Source: JAJXZP01 sp963787185 (GTDB lineage Bacteria; Spirochaetota; Spirochaetia; Treponematales; Rectinemataceae). Taken from it: a stretch of DNA of 64,000 bases. A program made the translations under genes and the position numbers. The notes beneath the pieces are model-generated. The model had not been told where the DNA came from, searched no databases, and was given only the letters and a program-made list of their open reading frames with translations. The DNA lies in assembly GCA_963787185.1 (NCBI GenBank), contig CAWBCC010000013.1, positions 372,001 through 436,000 on the forward strand, in the 5' to 3' direction. Positions 43,168 through 51,961 of this stretch are shown here, one piece after another; the stretch's first letter is position 1, and each line of letters opens with the position of its first letter.

Positions 43168-44669
43168 GCCTTCTCCGTAGCCGCCATGGCGGCGCTCAAG
43201 ATATTTTCCTGGGTGGCATCGACCGTATCGATGATTGCGGAGACCCTTCCGTCGCGCATCACGACGATGCGGTCGCTCATGCCCAGCACCTCTGCCATCT
43301 CGGAAGAGACCATGATTATTCCGTAGCCCGCCTCCGCGAGCTCGTTCATTATCTCGAAAATGGCCGTCTTGGCCCCGACGTCGACGCCTTTCGTGGGTTC
43401 GTCGAGGATGATCACTTTCATGTCCCCGGTGAGCAGCTTGGCGACGATGACCTTCTGCTGGTTCCCTCCCGAGAGGGTCGCCACGAGATCGTGCACGCTG
43501 TTCGCCTTGACCTCGAGCCGCTCGGCGAGCTCCTTGGCCCTGAAGCCTTCGCGGCGCCGGTTCATCCAGCCGAGCTTCGAAAAGCGCTCGAGGGAGGGCA
43601 GGGTGACATTGGTCGCGATGGCCCACTCCAGGACGAGACCCTGTTTGAGTCTGTCCTCGGGGAGGTAGCCGAGACCCCTCTTGAGGGCCTCCGAAGGATG
43701 GGCGGCTCGCAGCTCCTTGCCGTCCAGGAAAACGCGGCCGGAGTCGGCTTTGGTGATGCCGTAGATCGCCTCGCACACCTCGGTTCTGCCCGCCCCGACG
43801 AGTCCGGTCATCGCCAGTATCTCGCCCTTGCGGACCGAAAAGGACACGTCCTTGAAATAACCCGTCCGGGAAAGATTCTCGACGCGGAGCACTTCTTCGC
43901 CGATCGCAGCCTTGCGCTTGGGAAAGAGCTGGGTGATGGAACGGCCGACCATGGCGACTATGAGGTCGTCGCGGCTGATCTCGGCCGTTTTCCACGTGCC
44001 CACGTACCGGGCATCGCGAAACACGGTGACCCTGCCGGCCAGGCGGTACATGTCCTCGAGCCTGTGCGAAATGAAGATGATGGAAACCCCGCGGTCGCGC
44101 AGAGTCTCGACGATCCGGTAGAGGTCCTCGCTTTCGCGCTTCGTCAGGGGGGCCGTCGGTTCGTCCATGATGATGATGCGGGCCTTCGTCGACAGGGCCT
44201 TGGCGATTTCCACTATCTGCTGCTGGGCCACCGAAAGGCTTCCCATGATCGCTCTCGGGGCGAAGTCCGCGTCGAGACTTTCGAGAAGTTCGGCCGCCTC
44301 GGAATGCAATCCTTTCCAGTCGATCTTCCGCGTCAGCAGGCCCACCTTCTCGTGGCCGATGAAGATGTTCTCGGTGACCGACAGGTCCGGATAGCAGGTC
44401 ACGTGCTGGTATACGGCCGCTATTCCGAGCCGCTGAGAGTCGAGAGGGCCGCGGATGGCGGTGGGCTTGCCGTCGAGCAGAATCTCGCCGGAATCGGGCT
44501 GATATACGCCCGTGATGACCTTGATCAGGGTCGACTTGCCCGCACCGTTCTCGCCCATGAGGGCGTGTATCTCGCCTCTCCTGAGCTCGAATCGGACGCC
44601 GTCCAGGGCCCTGACGCCCGGAAAGGTCTTGGTGATGTCGCGCAATTCGAGAATGGTGTCCTCCACCAT
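43164..44669 (-). CDS. sugar ABC transporter ATPase (RbsA/RhaT type)
   Basis: 501 residues, two ABC domains. Domain 1: GENGAGKSTLIKVITGVYQP, degenerate signature SVAQQQIVEIAKALS, MDEPTAPLT. Domain 2: GLVGAGRTEVCEAIYG, full signature LSGGNQQKVIVAKLL, LDEPTKGVDVGAK. Start at 44667-44669 with GGAGTGAC 1-8 nt upstream. It is the second gene of the operon, 8 nt after the isomerase-family gene. It energises the two permeases that follow. Confidence 0.92.
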   Translation of the reverse strand: MVEDTILELRDITKTFPGVRALDGVRFELRRGEIHALMGENGAGKSTLIKVITGVYQPDSGEILLDGKPTAIRGPLDSQRLGIAAVYQHVTCYPDLSVTENIFIGHEKVGLLTRKIDWKGLHSEAAELLESLDADFAPRAIMGSLSVAQQQIVEIAKALSTKARIIIMDEPTAPLTKRESEDLYRIVETLRDRGVSIIFISHRLEDMYRLAGRVTVFRDARYVGTWKTAEISRDDLIVAMVGRSITQLFPKRKAAIGEEVLRVENLSRTGYFKDVSFSVRKGEILAMTGLVGAGRTEVCEAIYGITKADSGRVFLDGKELRAAHPSEALKRGLGYLPEDRLKQGLVLEWAIATNVTLPSLERFSKLGWMNRRREGFRAKELAERLEVKANSVHDLVATLSGGNQQKVIVAKLLTGDMKVIILDEPTKGVDVGAKTAIFEIMNELAEAGYGIIMVSSEMAEVLGMSDRIVVMRDGRVSAIIDTVDATQENILSAAMAATEKA

Positions 44670-44677
44670 GTCACTCC

Positions 44678-46105
44678 TTAGCATACTCTGATGCACTCTA
44701 TGCTGAGCAGCCCGGCGAGCTTTTCGATTCTGTCCGCCAACAAGCCCGTCCCTATGGCACAGTGATGGGCCGGACCGGCCTTGCACCACTTGTCCACGAA
44801 CTCCCGCGCCGGCAGATCGAAGCGATAGCGGCTGTTGGTGTTGCCGATCTGAAGCGTCGGTCCGGGCACGGATTCGCCTTCCGCGACGAGGAAGAAAGTC
44901 CGGCCGCCCCGTCCCTGGACCACGGCGAGCAGCGTCACCGAGCCGTTTCGCACGCTCATCTGGATCGAAAGGCCCTTCCCCGGCTTTCCATGATAGACCG
45001 GCAGGGGCACGAGCGCCACTTGCCCCTCGGCGATCGCCGGGTGCGCGGGACCGTCGTGACCCCATAGAACCACATCGTCGTCGAAGTCGACGGCGTAGAG
45101 CTCGGAGAACGACCCGCCGGCCCCGAAAAGATCCAGAATCCTCATCGCCACCACGTTCTTGACCTCGCACTCGCCGGCCACGGGGATGTGATGAGCCGTG
45201 AGGAGCGTGTTGCCGGCGATCACGGAAGTGACGATGTCCTCGTGTTCGCTTCCCGGCGTGCCCTCGTAATAATAGGCGAGGGCGCCGAGCCGGTTGTTCG
45301 ACGTTAGGCGATCGAGAGCACAGGAGGTTCGCGCGGCACGCTCGAGTTCGGCTTCCGAACACTCGGGCGAGACCGCGAACTCGGAACGGAACTGATCGAG
45401 CTTGGCTCGGATCTCCGCCCGTTCGACTTCGTCGCGGAGCGATCGGAGCTGGTCGAACTCGAGTATCTCGAAGTGGCTTCCGAAGGAAGACGCCAGTCCG
45501 GTGACGTCGGTATAGACGTCGAGCATCCCGCCGTAATAGTGCCCCAGGATACCGATCCGCGTGTCGCGCAGGGCGCGCCTCGTCGCGGCCGCCGCCACCC
45601 ATGCGGCGATTTCGGACCATGCGTAGTCTTCCTTGAGGTGCCCGGTGACCAGGCGGTAGTCGATGCCGCAGGAATTGAATACGTTGGCGATCTCCGGCGC
45701 GGAGCAGGCCTGACAGTGGGCGAGCCACTCGCCGGTCATGGCTCCCCGATCGCCGAGGGCGTTGAAGGCGGCGTAGTCGATGGCCGCCACCGGTTGGAGA
45801 TTGAGCACGACGATCGGGGCCCTGGCGCGCTGAGCGACGGGCAGAACCGTGTGCGAAAGGGCATATGTCGATATATATAGAAAAATAACGTCGACGCCGG
45901 CGGCGGTGAAGGCATCGGCCGCGACGCCCGACTTGTCCGGGTTGTCGACGAGCCCCGCGTCCACGACTTCCGCGCCGAGCGAGGAAAGCCTTTCGGCGAT
46001 ATAGCCCTGGTAGCCCACGAGTCTTTCCTTCAGGCCCTTGAATTGCGGCCAGTAGGTTTCGAGGCCTATGCCGAAGAGACCGACCTTGGCGCGATTGATT
46101 GCCAT
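44678..46105 (-). CDS. L-arabinose/L-fucose isomerase family protein
   Basis: 475 residues. The N-terminal Rossmann-like region begins AKVGLFGIGLETYWPQFKGL; later EDIVTSVIAGNTLLTAHHIP and VAGECEVKNVVAMRILDLFG match the metal-binding core of the AraA/FucI superfamily, and AHPAIAEGQVALVPLPVYHG the C-terminal domain. I chose ATG 46103-46105. An upstream TTG (46145-46147) has a weak GGAG but would put the shared 16-bp operator inside the gene. The substrate is an aldose, probably L-fucose, L-arabinose or a relative. It heads the importer operon and is divergent from a class II aldolase. Confidence 0.8.
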   Translation of the reverse strand: MAINRAKVGLFGIGLETYWPQFKGLKERLVGYQGYIAERLSSLGAEVVDAGLVDNPDKSGVAADAFTAAGVDVIFLYISTYALSHTVLPVAQRARAPIVVLNLQPVAAIDYAAFNALGDRGAMTGEWLAHCQACSAPEIANVFNSCGIDYRLVTGHLKEDYAWSEIAAWVAAAATRRALRDTRIGILGHYYGGMLDVYTDVTGLASSFGSHFEILEFDQLRSLRDEVERAEIRAKLDQFRSEFAVSPECSEAELERAARTSCALDRLTSNNRLGALAYYYEGTPGSEHEDIVTSVIAGNTLLTAHHIPVAGECEVKNVVAMRILDLFGAGGSFSELYAVDFDDDVVLWGHDGPAHPAIAEGQVALVPLPVYHGKPGKGLSIQMSVRNGSVTLLAVVQGRGGRTFFLVAEGESVPGPTLQIGNTNSRYRFDLPAREFVDKWCKAGPAHHCAIGTGLLADRIEKLAGLLSIECIRVC

Positions 46106-46134
46106 GAGGCGAGTATCCAGCCGCTTCGCCGAAC

Positions 46135-46150
46135 CGTGAATGGACAATTC
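46135..46150. promoter_or_regulatory. second copy of the shared 16-bp element
   Basis: CGTGAATGGACAATTC is the exact reverse complement of the element at 20532-20547. It lies 30 bp upstream of the isomerase-family gene and about 135 bp upstream of the divergent aldolase. The shared site argues that an AraC-type regulator of this window controls both loci. Confidence 0.6.
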
Positions 46151-46284
46151 AACTCCGAAGATGTAATAAACTTGCCCTCGCGAAAAACCGAGGGCCGCGA
46201 CTCATTCGTAGTTGCCGAACCCCCGCTTCGGACGGTAGACTTTGTCCGTCGTTTCCTTCTTTCAAAAGGAGCAGGTGAGAGATC

Positions 46285-47397
46285 ATGGGAAAACTCGACG
46301 TTCTGGTGGATATCTCGCGCCGATTCGGATCGGACCCCGACTGGGTTCTCGCGGGCGGCGGCAATACCTCGTTCAAGGACTCGGACACGCTCTTCGTGAA
46401 GGCATCCGGCTTTTCTCTCGGACAGATAGGCATGGACGGCTTCTGCGCCATGGACAGGCGCGAGCTCGATGCGATCTGGGAGCGCTCGTATCCCGAGGAT
46501 CGGGAGGCGCGGGAGACCGCGGTGCTCCAGGATCTCCTCGCGGCCCGTCAATCCGGGGAGCACCGTCGTCCTTCGGTCGAGACGCTCATGCACGGCTTCT
46601 TCCCCCAGGCATACGTAGTCCATACCCATCCGGCCCTCGTCAACGGCCTCACCTGCAGCCGCTACGGGGAGGCCGCCTTCCAAAGGCTTTTCGCGGCCGA
46701 CGCGATCTGGGTTCCCTTCGTGGATCCGGGCTACGTTCTCGCGCGGGAGGTGCGAAAAAGGGTCGAGGCCTTTCGGGCGCGGACGGGCGCGGTGCCCTCG
46801 GTGATGCTCATGCAGAACCACGGTCTCCTGGTCGCCGGGGAGAGTCGGGGCGAGATCGAGGAGCGCTCCGCCTCGGTGGTTTCGCGCATCGCGGCCGAAG
46901 TGCGCAGGCATCCGGATCTCGGTGCGGTTTCGGTCGACGCCCGAGGAGTCGCCGAGCTGGTTTCGCACGTCGCGTCCCTGGCACCGGCGGGCTCGGGGAT
47001 CCGCTTCCGGTGCGACGCGCAGCTCCTGCGCTTCGCCGATTCGCGCGAAGCCTTCGAGCCGCTCGTCTCGGCTTTCAGCCCCGACCACATCGTGTACGCC
47101 GGCCACGAGTTCCTGAGGCTCGATTCGCTTTCCGAGATCGAAGGGGCGTGGAAAGATTTCCTGGCCCGCAATGCCGCCCCCCCGCGGATCGTGCTCGTCA
47201 GGAACCTAGGCGCCGTATCCTGCGCCGCCGCGATGCAGACGGCCGAGACCGCGATGGAGCTCTTCGTCGACGCGTGCAAGATAGCCGTGTACAGTCAGAG
47301 TTTCGGAGGAGCCCGCCACATGACGCGGGACCAGATCGATTTCATCAGAAACTGGGAAGTTGAGCGATATCGCTCGCAGGTCAACGCGGCGAAATAG
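46285..47397 (+). CDS. class II aldolase (aldolase half of RhaDE-type enzymes)
   Basis: 370 residues of class II aldolase/adducin type. VLAGGGNTSFKDSDTLFVKA is the start typical of the aldolase part of bifunctional rhamnulose-phosphate aldolase/dehydrogenase proteins, AYVVHTHPALVNGLTCS and LMQNHGLLVAGE carry zinc-binding His residues, and the tail KIAVYSQSFGGARHMTRDQI is where the dehydrogenase domain of the fusion would begin. It is a stand-alone aldolase, longer than RhaD/FucA. The SD AAGGAGCAGG precedes the ATG. It likely cleaves the ketose phosphate made from the sugar imported by the divergent operon; the kinase is not in this locus. Confidence 0.82.
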   Translation: MGKLDVLVDISRRFGSDPDWVLAGGGNTSFKDSDTLFVKASGFSLGQIGMDGFCAMDRRELDAIWERSYPEDREARETAVLQDLLAARQSGEHRRPSVETLMHGFFPQAYVVHTHPALVNGLTCSRYGEAAFQRLFAADAIWVPFVDPGYVLAREVRKRVEAFRARTGAVPSVMLMQNHGLLVAGESRGEIEERSASVVSRIAAEVRRHPDLGAVSVDARGVAELVSHVASLAPAGSGIRFRCDAQLLRFADSREAFEPLVSAFSPDHIVYAGHEFLRLDSLSEIEGAWKDFLARNAAPPRIVLVRNLGAVSCAAAMQTAETAMELFVDACKIAVYSQSFGGARHMTRDQIDFIRNWEVERYRSQVNAAK

Positions 47398-47445
47398 CAC
47401 CCGAGCCTCTTACAAGCCCAAATCCTCATAATCTAGCTAATGCTA

Positions 47446-47470
47446 TATTGTGGTATTTATATACACAATA
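47446..47470. promoter_or_regulatory. AT-rich dyad before the pyrophosphatase gene
   Basis: TATTGTG (47446-47452) and CACAATA (47464-47470) form a 7-bp dyad with an 11-bp AT centre in a low-GC intergenic region. The position suits a regulatory site or promoter region for the pyrophosphatase; no clear -35/-10 pair could be fixed. Confidence 0.4.
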
Positions 47471-47588
47471 CCATAACTAAAAAATTAAGATTTATGCGAG
47501 TACTTGGCAAAAAGGTTCGTTTCGTGCTTTGATGGCCCAATTTCCGCTTTTGTGGAAAAATACTATATCCCGGTTACCGAGGTTTTAT

Positions 47589-50108
47589 ATGATCGGCTTA
47601 GCTAGCAGGGGCGTCCGGCGTAAAAGTCGCCGAAGTCTCTTCGTTTCCCTCATCGTTCTAGTGGGCCTCACGGTCTTCGTCGCCGTTCTGGGCGCCCAGA
47701 CCATGAGCGGGACTTCAAGCTCTCCCGAGGGCTTCCGTCCCTTCTCGTTCATGACAGACCCCCGCTTCAGCGGCCTCGAGCGCATCGCGCTCTTCGTCGT
47801 GCTGGCCATCGCCGTGGCCGGACTCCTGTACGCCTTCGTGCTGTCCCGTCAGGTCCGCAGGGCCGACCAGGGCACGAAGAAAATGCAGGAAATCGCCCAG
47901 GCAGTTCGCGAGGGCGCGAACGCATACCTCGGGGCTCAGTTCAAGAAGATCGCGCCCCTCATGGTCGTCATCACCGTTCTGCTGTATTTCACGGCCACGA
48001 GTCCGAATCCCTGGTTCCACTTCGGGCGGGCCGGGGCCTTCATCATCGGCGCCAGCTTCAGCTGGCTCGTCGGCTTCATCGGCATGCGCCTGGCCACGAA
48101 CGGCAATCTGCGGGTCGCGGCGGCCGCGCGCACGAGCTACGGCAGCGCGCTTCAACTGGGGTATCGCACAGGCACGGTCACGGGCATGTTGACCGACGGG
48201 CTCGGTCTTCTGGGCGGCACCCTCATTTTCCTCATGTACGGCGAGCAGGCCTACGAAGCCCTGCTCGGCTTCGGCTTCGGCGGCACCCTGCTCGCACTCT
48301 TCATGCGCGTGGGCGGCGGCATATACACCAAGGCAGCCGACGTCGGCGCCGACCTCGTCGGCAAAGTCGAAAAGGATATACCGGAGGACGATCCGCGCAA
48401 CGCGGCGACCATAGCGGACAACGTCGGAGACAATGTCGGAGACTGCGCCGGAATGGCCGCCGATATCTTCGAGTCCTATGAGGTCACGATCGTGGCGGCG
48501 ATGATCCTGGGTCTCGCGACCTTCGGACATATCGGCGTCATCTTTCCGCTCCTCGTGCGCGGTATAGGCGTCCTGAGCTCGATCATTTCGACCTACACCG
48601 TACGCGCCAAGGCCGACGACACGTCCGATATCGCTCTCAAGAACGTGCATCGGGGCTTCTGGATCGGTTCCGTCATTTCGGTAGTGGGCTTCCTCGTGCT
48701 CGGCTACTTCTACCTGCACCGCCAGCTCGCCCCCGGCGAGGTCCTGCCCTGGTGGTCCAACTTCGGCATTTCACCGGACCTCGATCTGCGGCCAGCGATC
48801 ACCTGTCTCATAGGTGTCGTGCTCGCGATCGTACTCAACAAGGTGACGAGCTACTACACCCACACGAGCCATGAGCCGGTGAAGAGCCTCACGAAGGCCT
48901 GCCAGACCGGGCACGCCACGAACATCATCCAGGGCTTCGCTCTCGGCTACGAGTCTACCGTCATCAATGTGCTCGTGATTTCCGTCGCCATTGCTCTTTC
49001 GGTCCTCGTATACGCGGGAGCGAATCCGCTGTTCGTAGCCTACGGCGTCGCCATGACCGGCATCGGCATGCTCACGCTCACCGGCAACACCATATCGATG
49101 GACGTTTTCGGCCCCGTCGCGGACAACGCCAACGGCATTGGGGAGATGGGATACGACCGCGACGAGATGGAGAAGGAGCAGCCCGGCTCGTACAAGCGCG
49201 CGCGCCAGATCCTCGCCGATCTCGACGCCGTGGGCAACACCACCAAGGCCGAAACGAAGGGTATCGCCATAGGCTCGGCGGTCATCGCCGCGGTATCTCT
49301 CTTCTCTTCGTTCATCGCGGTCATCGCGATGGGCAGCGAGGCCAAGATCGGCGAGCTGGCCTCGAACATGAATCTGTATCAGGTGGTCGAAGGACAGCTC
49401 TCCGTCGCGAGCCCCATGGTCATCATCGGCTTCCTGATCGGCGGGGCCGTGCCCTTCCTCTTCAGCTCGATGCTGATCCGGGCCGTAGGCCGCGCCGCCT
49501 ATCTCATCGTCAAGGAATGCCGCATGCAGTTCCAGGACAAGGATATCTGGTCCGGCAAGAAGAAGCCCGACTACGCCCGCGTCGTCGATATCTGCACGCG
49601 CACCGCGCAGGGTGAGCTCATCGGTCCCGGATTCCTCGCGATTCTCGCCCCGATCCTCGTCGGTTTCCTTCTCGGGCCCTACTCGCTGGGCGGCTTCCTG
49701 GCCGGTTCCATCCTCGTCGGCCAGCTGCTCGCGGTCTTCATGGCCAACGCCGGCGGCGCCTGGGACAATGCCAAGAAATCCATCGAGGACGGACTTTACG
49801 GCGGCAAGGGCTCGGAGGCGCACAAGGCGTCGGTCACGGGCGACACGGTGGGCGATCCCCTCAAGGATACCGCCGGCCCCGCGATCAATCCCCTCATAAA
49901 AGTCATGAACATGGTGAGTCTTCTCACCCTCGTACTCGTCATGAAGTTCGGATTTTTCCACACCGATCAGAGCGTGGGCGGATGGGTCCTTCCGACGATC
50001 GTCGTCGTGGCCTGCCTAGCCGTGCTCGGCTGGGCGGTCTGGCAGTCGAAACGCGTCAGCCCCGCTATGCTCGAAGCCGAGCGCGCCCTCGAGGAGCAGG
50101 GCATCTAG
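47589..50108 (+). CDS. hppA: membrane-bound proton-translocating pyrophosphatase (K+-independent type)
   Basis: About 839 residues with some 16 membrane helices. It hydrolyses PPi and pumps H+ across the inner membrane. The PPi/Mg site motifs are GGGIYTKAADVGADLVGKVE, IPEDDPRNAATIADNVGDNV and GDCAGMAADIFESYE. GNTTKAETKGIAIGS has Lys where K+-dependent enzymes have Ala, so it is the K+-independent class. GDTVGDPLKDTAGP is the C-terminal site. ATG 47589 has CGAGG upstream; ATG 47532 (19 residues longer) is an alternative. The N-terminal extension before the usual core is long. A second, divergent pyrophosphatase begins at 62907. Confidence 0.92.
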   Translation: MIGLASRGVRRKSRRSLFVSLIVLVGLTVFVAVLGAQTMSGTSSSPEGFRPFSFMTDPRFSGLERIALFVVLAIAVAGLLYAFVLSRQVRRADQGTKKMQEIAQAVREGANAYLGAQFKKIAPLMVVITVLLYFTATSPNPWFHFGRAGAFIIGASFSWLVGFIGMRLATNGNLRVAAAARTSYGSALQLGYRTGTVTGMLTDGLGLLGGTLIFLMYGEQAYEALLGFGFGGTLLALFMRVGGGIYTKAADVGADLVGKVEKDIPEDDPRNAATIADNVGDNVGDCAGMAADIFESYEVTIVAAMILGLATFGHIGVIFPLLVRGIGVLSSIISTYTVRAKADDTSDIALKNVHRGFWIGSVISVVGFLVLGYFYLHRQLAPGEVLPWWSNFGISPDLDLRPAITCLIGVVLAIVLNKVTSYYTHTSHEPVKSLTKACQTGHATNIIQGFALGYESTVINVLVISVAIALSVLVYAGANPLFVAYGVAMTGIGMLTLTGNTISMDVFGPVADNANGIGEMGYDRDEMEKEQPGSYKRARQILADLDAVGNTTKAETKGIAIGSAVIAAVSLFSSFIAVIAMGSEAKIGELASNMNLYQVVEGQLSVASPMVIIGFLIGGAVPFLFSSMLIRAVGRAAYLIVKECRMQFQDKDIWSGKKKPDYARVVDICTRTAQGELIGPGFLAILAPILVGFLLGPYSLGGFLAGSILVGQLLAVFMANAGGAWDNAKKSIEDGLYGGKGSEAHKASVTGDTVGDPLKDTAGPAINPLIKVMNMVSLLTLVLVMKFGFFHTDQSVGGWVLPTIVVVACLAVLGWAVWQSKRVSPAMLEAERALEEQGI

Positions 50109-50144
50109 GAATCGTCGATGACTTCGCAGAGCGGGTCCTGTCGA

Positions 50145-50192
50145 GGGCGAACAGAGAGCGACTGGAAGATTGTCGTCGCTCTCTGTTCGCCC
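50145..50192. terminator. strong stem-loop after the pyrophosphatase gene
   Basis: A perfect 18-bp inverted repeat, GGGCGAACAGAGAGCGAC (50145-50162) with its complement at 50175-50192, 12-nt loop, 37 nt after the hppA stop. There is no T-run, so it is either a non-canonical terminator or an mRNA end stabiliser. It also lies downstream of the minus-strand coding stretch at 50270-50695. Confidence 0.6.
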
Positions 50193-50269
50193 CCGCCCCC
50201 ACCGCTTTGCGATGTTTCGGGAACCTGCGGCGGGATTCATCCCCTTTAAATATGACTCCTTGGACCGTT

Positions 50270-50695
50270 CTAGAACTCCTCGAAGCCTGAATCCGGGTTA
50301 TTCTCTGTCTCCGGAGTTTCCGAACGCAGGATCATCCCTCGCGAGAGCTCCCTCTGCACCTTCGTCTGCCGGGAAGGGGAGCCCGAAATACCGCGGGCCG
50401 TACCGCCGCTGCGGATATGGGATATCCGTCCGGTCTGCATGGCGTTGTCCGCGTTCTGATTGATGTTCTGCACGACGAGATCGCGGTCGGTTCTGAAGGC
50501 CGCATCGGCCAGGTTTTCGAGGAAGCCGTCGTCTATGCGGCGGAGCTCGGACAAATTCGCCCAGAAGCCGATGACCCTGCCTCTGCCGTCGAGGATGGCA
50601 TTGCCTCGGACCTCCTGCGAGGACGAGGTATTCGGGAAATGTCCTTTGATTACTTTCGGGCGGAGATACGGTCGGTCGCGGCGACTATCAGTAAT
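50270..50695 (-). CDS. unrecognised coding stretch in frame after the uxaE stop
   Basis: About 141 codons with the strong GC3 bias of host genes, ending at TAG 50270-50272. The product is hydrophilic: SSSQEVRGNAILDGRGRVIG, FWANLSELRRIDDGFLENLA, DAAFRTDRDLVVQNINQNAD and a basic, low-complexity tail. The family is not recognised. It follows the uxaE TAG in the same frame with no ATG or GTG start nearby. An internal TTG at 50552-50554 is possible, as is ATT directly after the stop. It could be a truncated gene, a separate gene with unusual start, or a read-through extension. Confidence 0.5.
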   Translation of the reverse strand: MTDSRRDRPYLRPKVIKGHFPNTSSSQEVRGNAILDGRGRVIGFWANLSELRRIDDGFLENLADAAFRTDRDLVVQNINQNADNAMQTGRISHIRSGGTARGISGSPSRQTKVQRELSRGMILRSETPETENNPDSGFEEF

Positions 50696-51961
50696 CTATT
50701 CTACACCGCCCCGCTTGGTTGTCAATGCCGAGAACAGGGGTCTGATGTGGCGATCGAGGATATTCGTCTTCACACCTTTCGAAACGAGCTCTTCCGCGCC
50801 CGCCAGGGCGGAGAAATAGCGCTCGCCCTTTTCGGCCGCGAGCTTGAATGCGACATGGAAGAGTTGACGCAGGTTGATGTCTACGCCTTTTTCGTGTCGG
50901 ACTGCGGCGGCCAGACGGGGACCGTCCCAGGATGCGAGCTCGCGCGGCGAAGGAAGGGCCGCGCGATCGATATCGACCACCGACGCATAGGGCGCGACGA
51001 GCTCGTCGAATCTGGCGAGGGCTTCGGCGTATATTTCTCTGACCATGCCGAGTGCGTCGCCGCCGGAGGCGGCCAGCCCCACGAGCTCTTCCAGCCACGT
51101 CGTGCCGGCCGTCTTCAGGTGAAAACCCGCGTCGTGCCGGGCGGCAACGCGGGATATGGGCGCATAGAGCGAGAACTTATCGCTGCCCGAGTGAACGCTG
51201 AGCTTCAGGTCGCGGGGGAGTCCGAACTCGGCCGCAGCGAAAGAGGCGACGCATACGAGGCCGTCGAACTCGTCCTCGAAGTGTGCGACGTCGCCCACGT
51301 AGTCCACTCCCTTGTTGAACCTGCCGGGAAACTTGGGCGCGATCGTGGCCGCGCGCACGCCTTCTTCGGCCAAGGCGGCGAGGATGAAGAACAGTTCGAG
51401 GGGCGACTGGGGCGTTTCCGTTTCGTCCATCGACACTTCGGCGATGAAGTTGTCCTCACCCTTTGCCTCGCTCACGCGGCGATAGACTTTCCCTGCTTCG
51501 CGGGCCGCTAGGAGGTAGCGCGAGGCGATTCCTTCGATATTTTCGTGCGTGGCGCGCAGCGCCGTCGCCAGGCCCGGCACGACGATCTCGCCGCGGTAGC
51601 GCGACATCCTGCGCGAGAACGCACGTATGTCCTCCGCGTCCGCGGCCTTGCCTATGAAGTCCGCGACGTCTATCGTGAAGAAGTCGCAGGGTTCGATGAA
51701 GGACTCGACGGAAGTCAGCCCGACATGGTCGGCGTCGACGTGATAGCTGTTCCTCCAACCGAGCTCTCGCACGGCCTGGTCCGCTTCGATGCGCGCGTCT
51801 GCGGGCGAGCTGCCTATGAGGCTGTGTTCTCGGTAGGATTTGTTCCAGACCGGGCATACGGCGATTCCCTCCGTCGCCGCCTCTACGAAGGCGGAAAGTT
51901 GGGCGCGGCCCTGGCGCCCGAAACGATCGCCTATTCCCATGCTGTACTTCGCGAGGTTCAT
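50696..51961 (-). CDS. uxaE: tagaturonate epimerase family protein
   Basis: 421 residues matching the UxaE family, which epimerises D-tagaturonate and D-fructuronate in the cytoplasm. Blocks seen: YREHSLIGSSPADARIEAD near the N-terminus, HVDADHVGLTSVESFIEPCD, KFPGRFNKGVDYVGDVAHFE and LSVHSGSDKFSLYAPI with likely metal ligands His and Asp. GGAGGAAAC precedes ATG 51959-51961. The start overlaps the stop of the LarA-type gene (ATGA). With uronate isomerase at 60611 and the SDR at 59780 it would link galacturonate to the fructuronate branch. Confidence 0.85.
   Translation of the reverse strand: MNLAKYSMGIGDRFGRQGRAQLSAFVEAATEGIAVCPVWNKSYREHSLIGSSPADARIEADQAVRELGWRNSYHVDADHVGLTSVESFIEPCDFFTIDVADFIGKAADAEDIRAFSRRMSRYRGEIVVPGLATALRATHENIEGIASRYLLAAREAGKVYRRVSEAKGEDNFIAEVSMDETETPQSPLELFFILAALAEEGVRAATIAPKFPGRFNKGVDYVGDVAHFEDEFDGLVCVASFAAAEFGLPRDLKLSVHSGSDKFSLYAPISRVAARHDAGFHLKTAGTTWLEELVGLAASGGDALGMVREIYAEALARFDELVAPYASVVDIDRAALPSPRELASWDGPRLAAAVRHEKGVDINLRQLFHVAFKLAAEKGERYFSALAGAEELVSKGVKTNILDRHIRPLFSALTTKRGGVE

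Noticed and set aside
50417..51511. 364-codon plus-strand open frame opposite uxaE
   Set aside because: Antisense shadow of uxaE and the coding stretch at 50270-50695; composition and codon use favour the minus strand.
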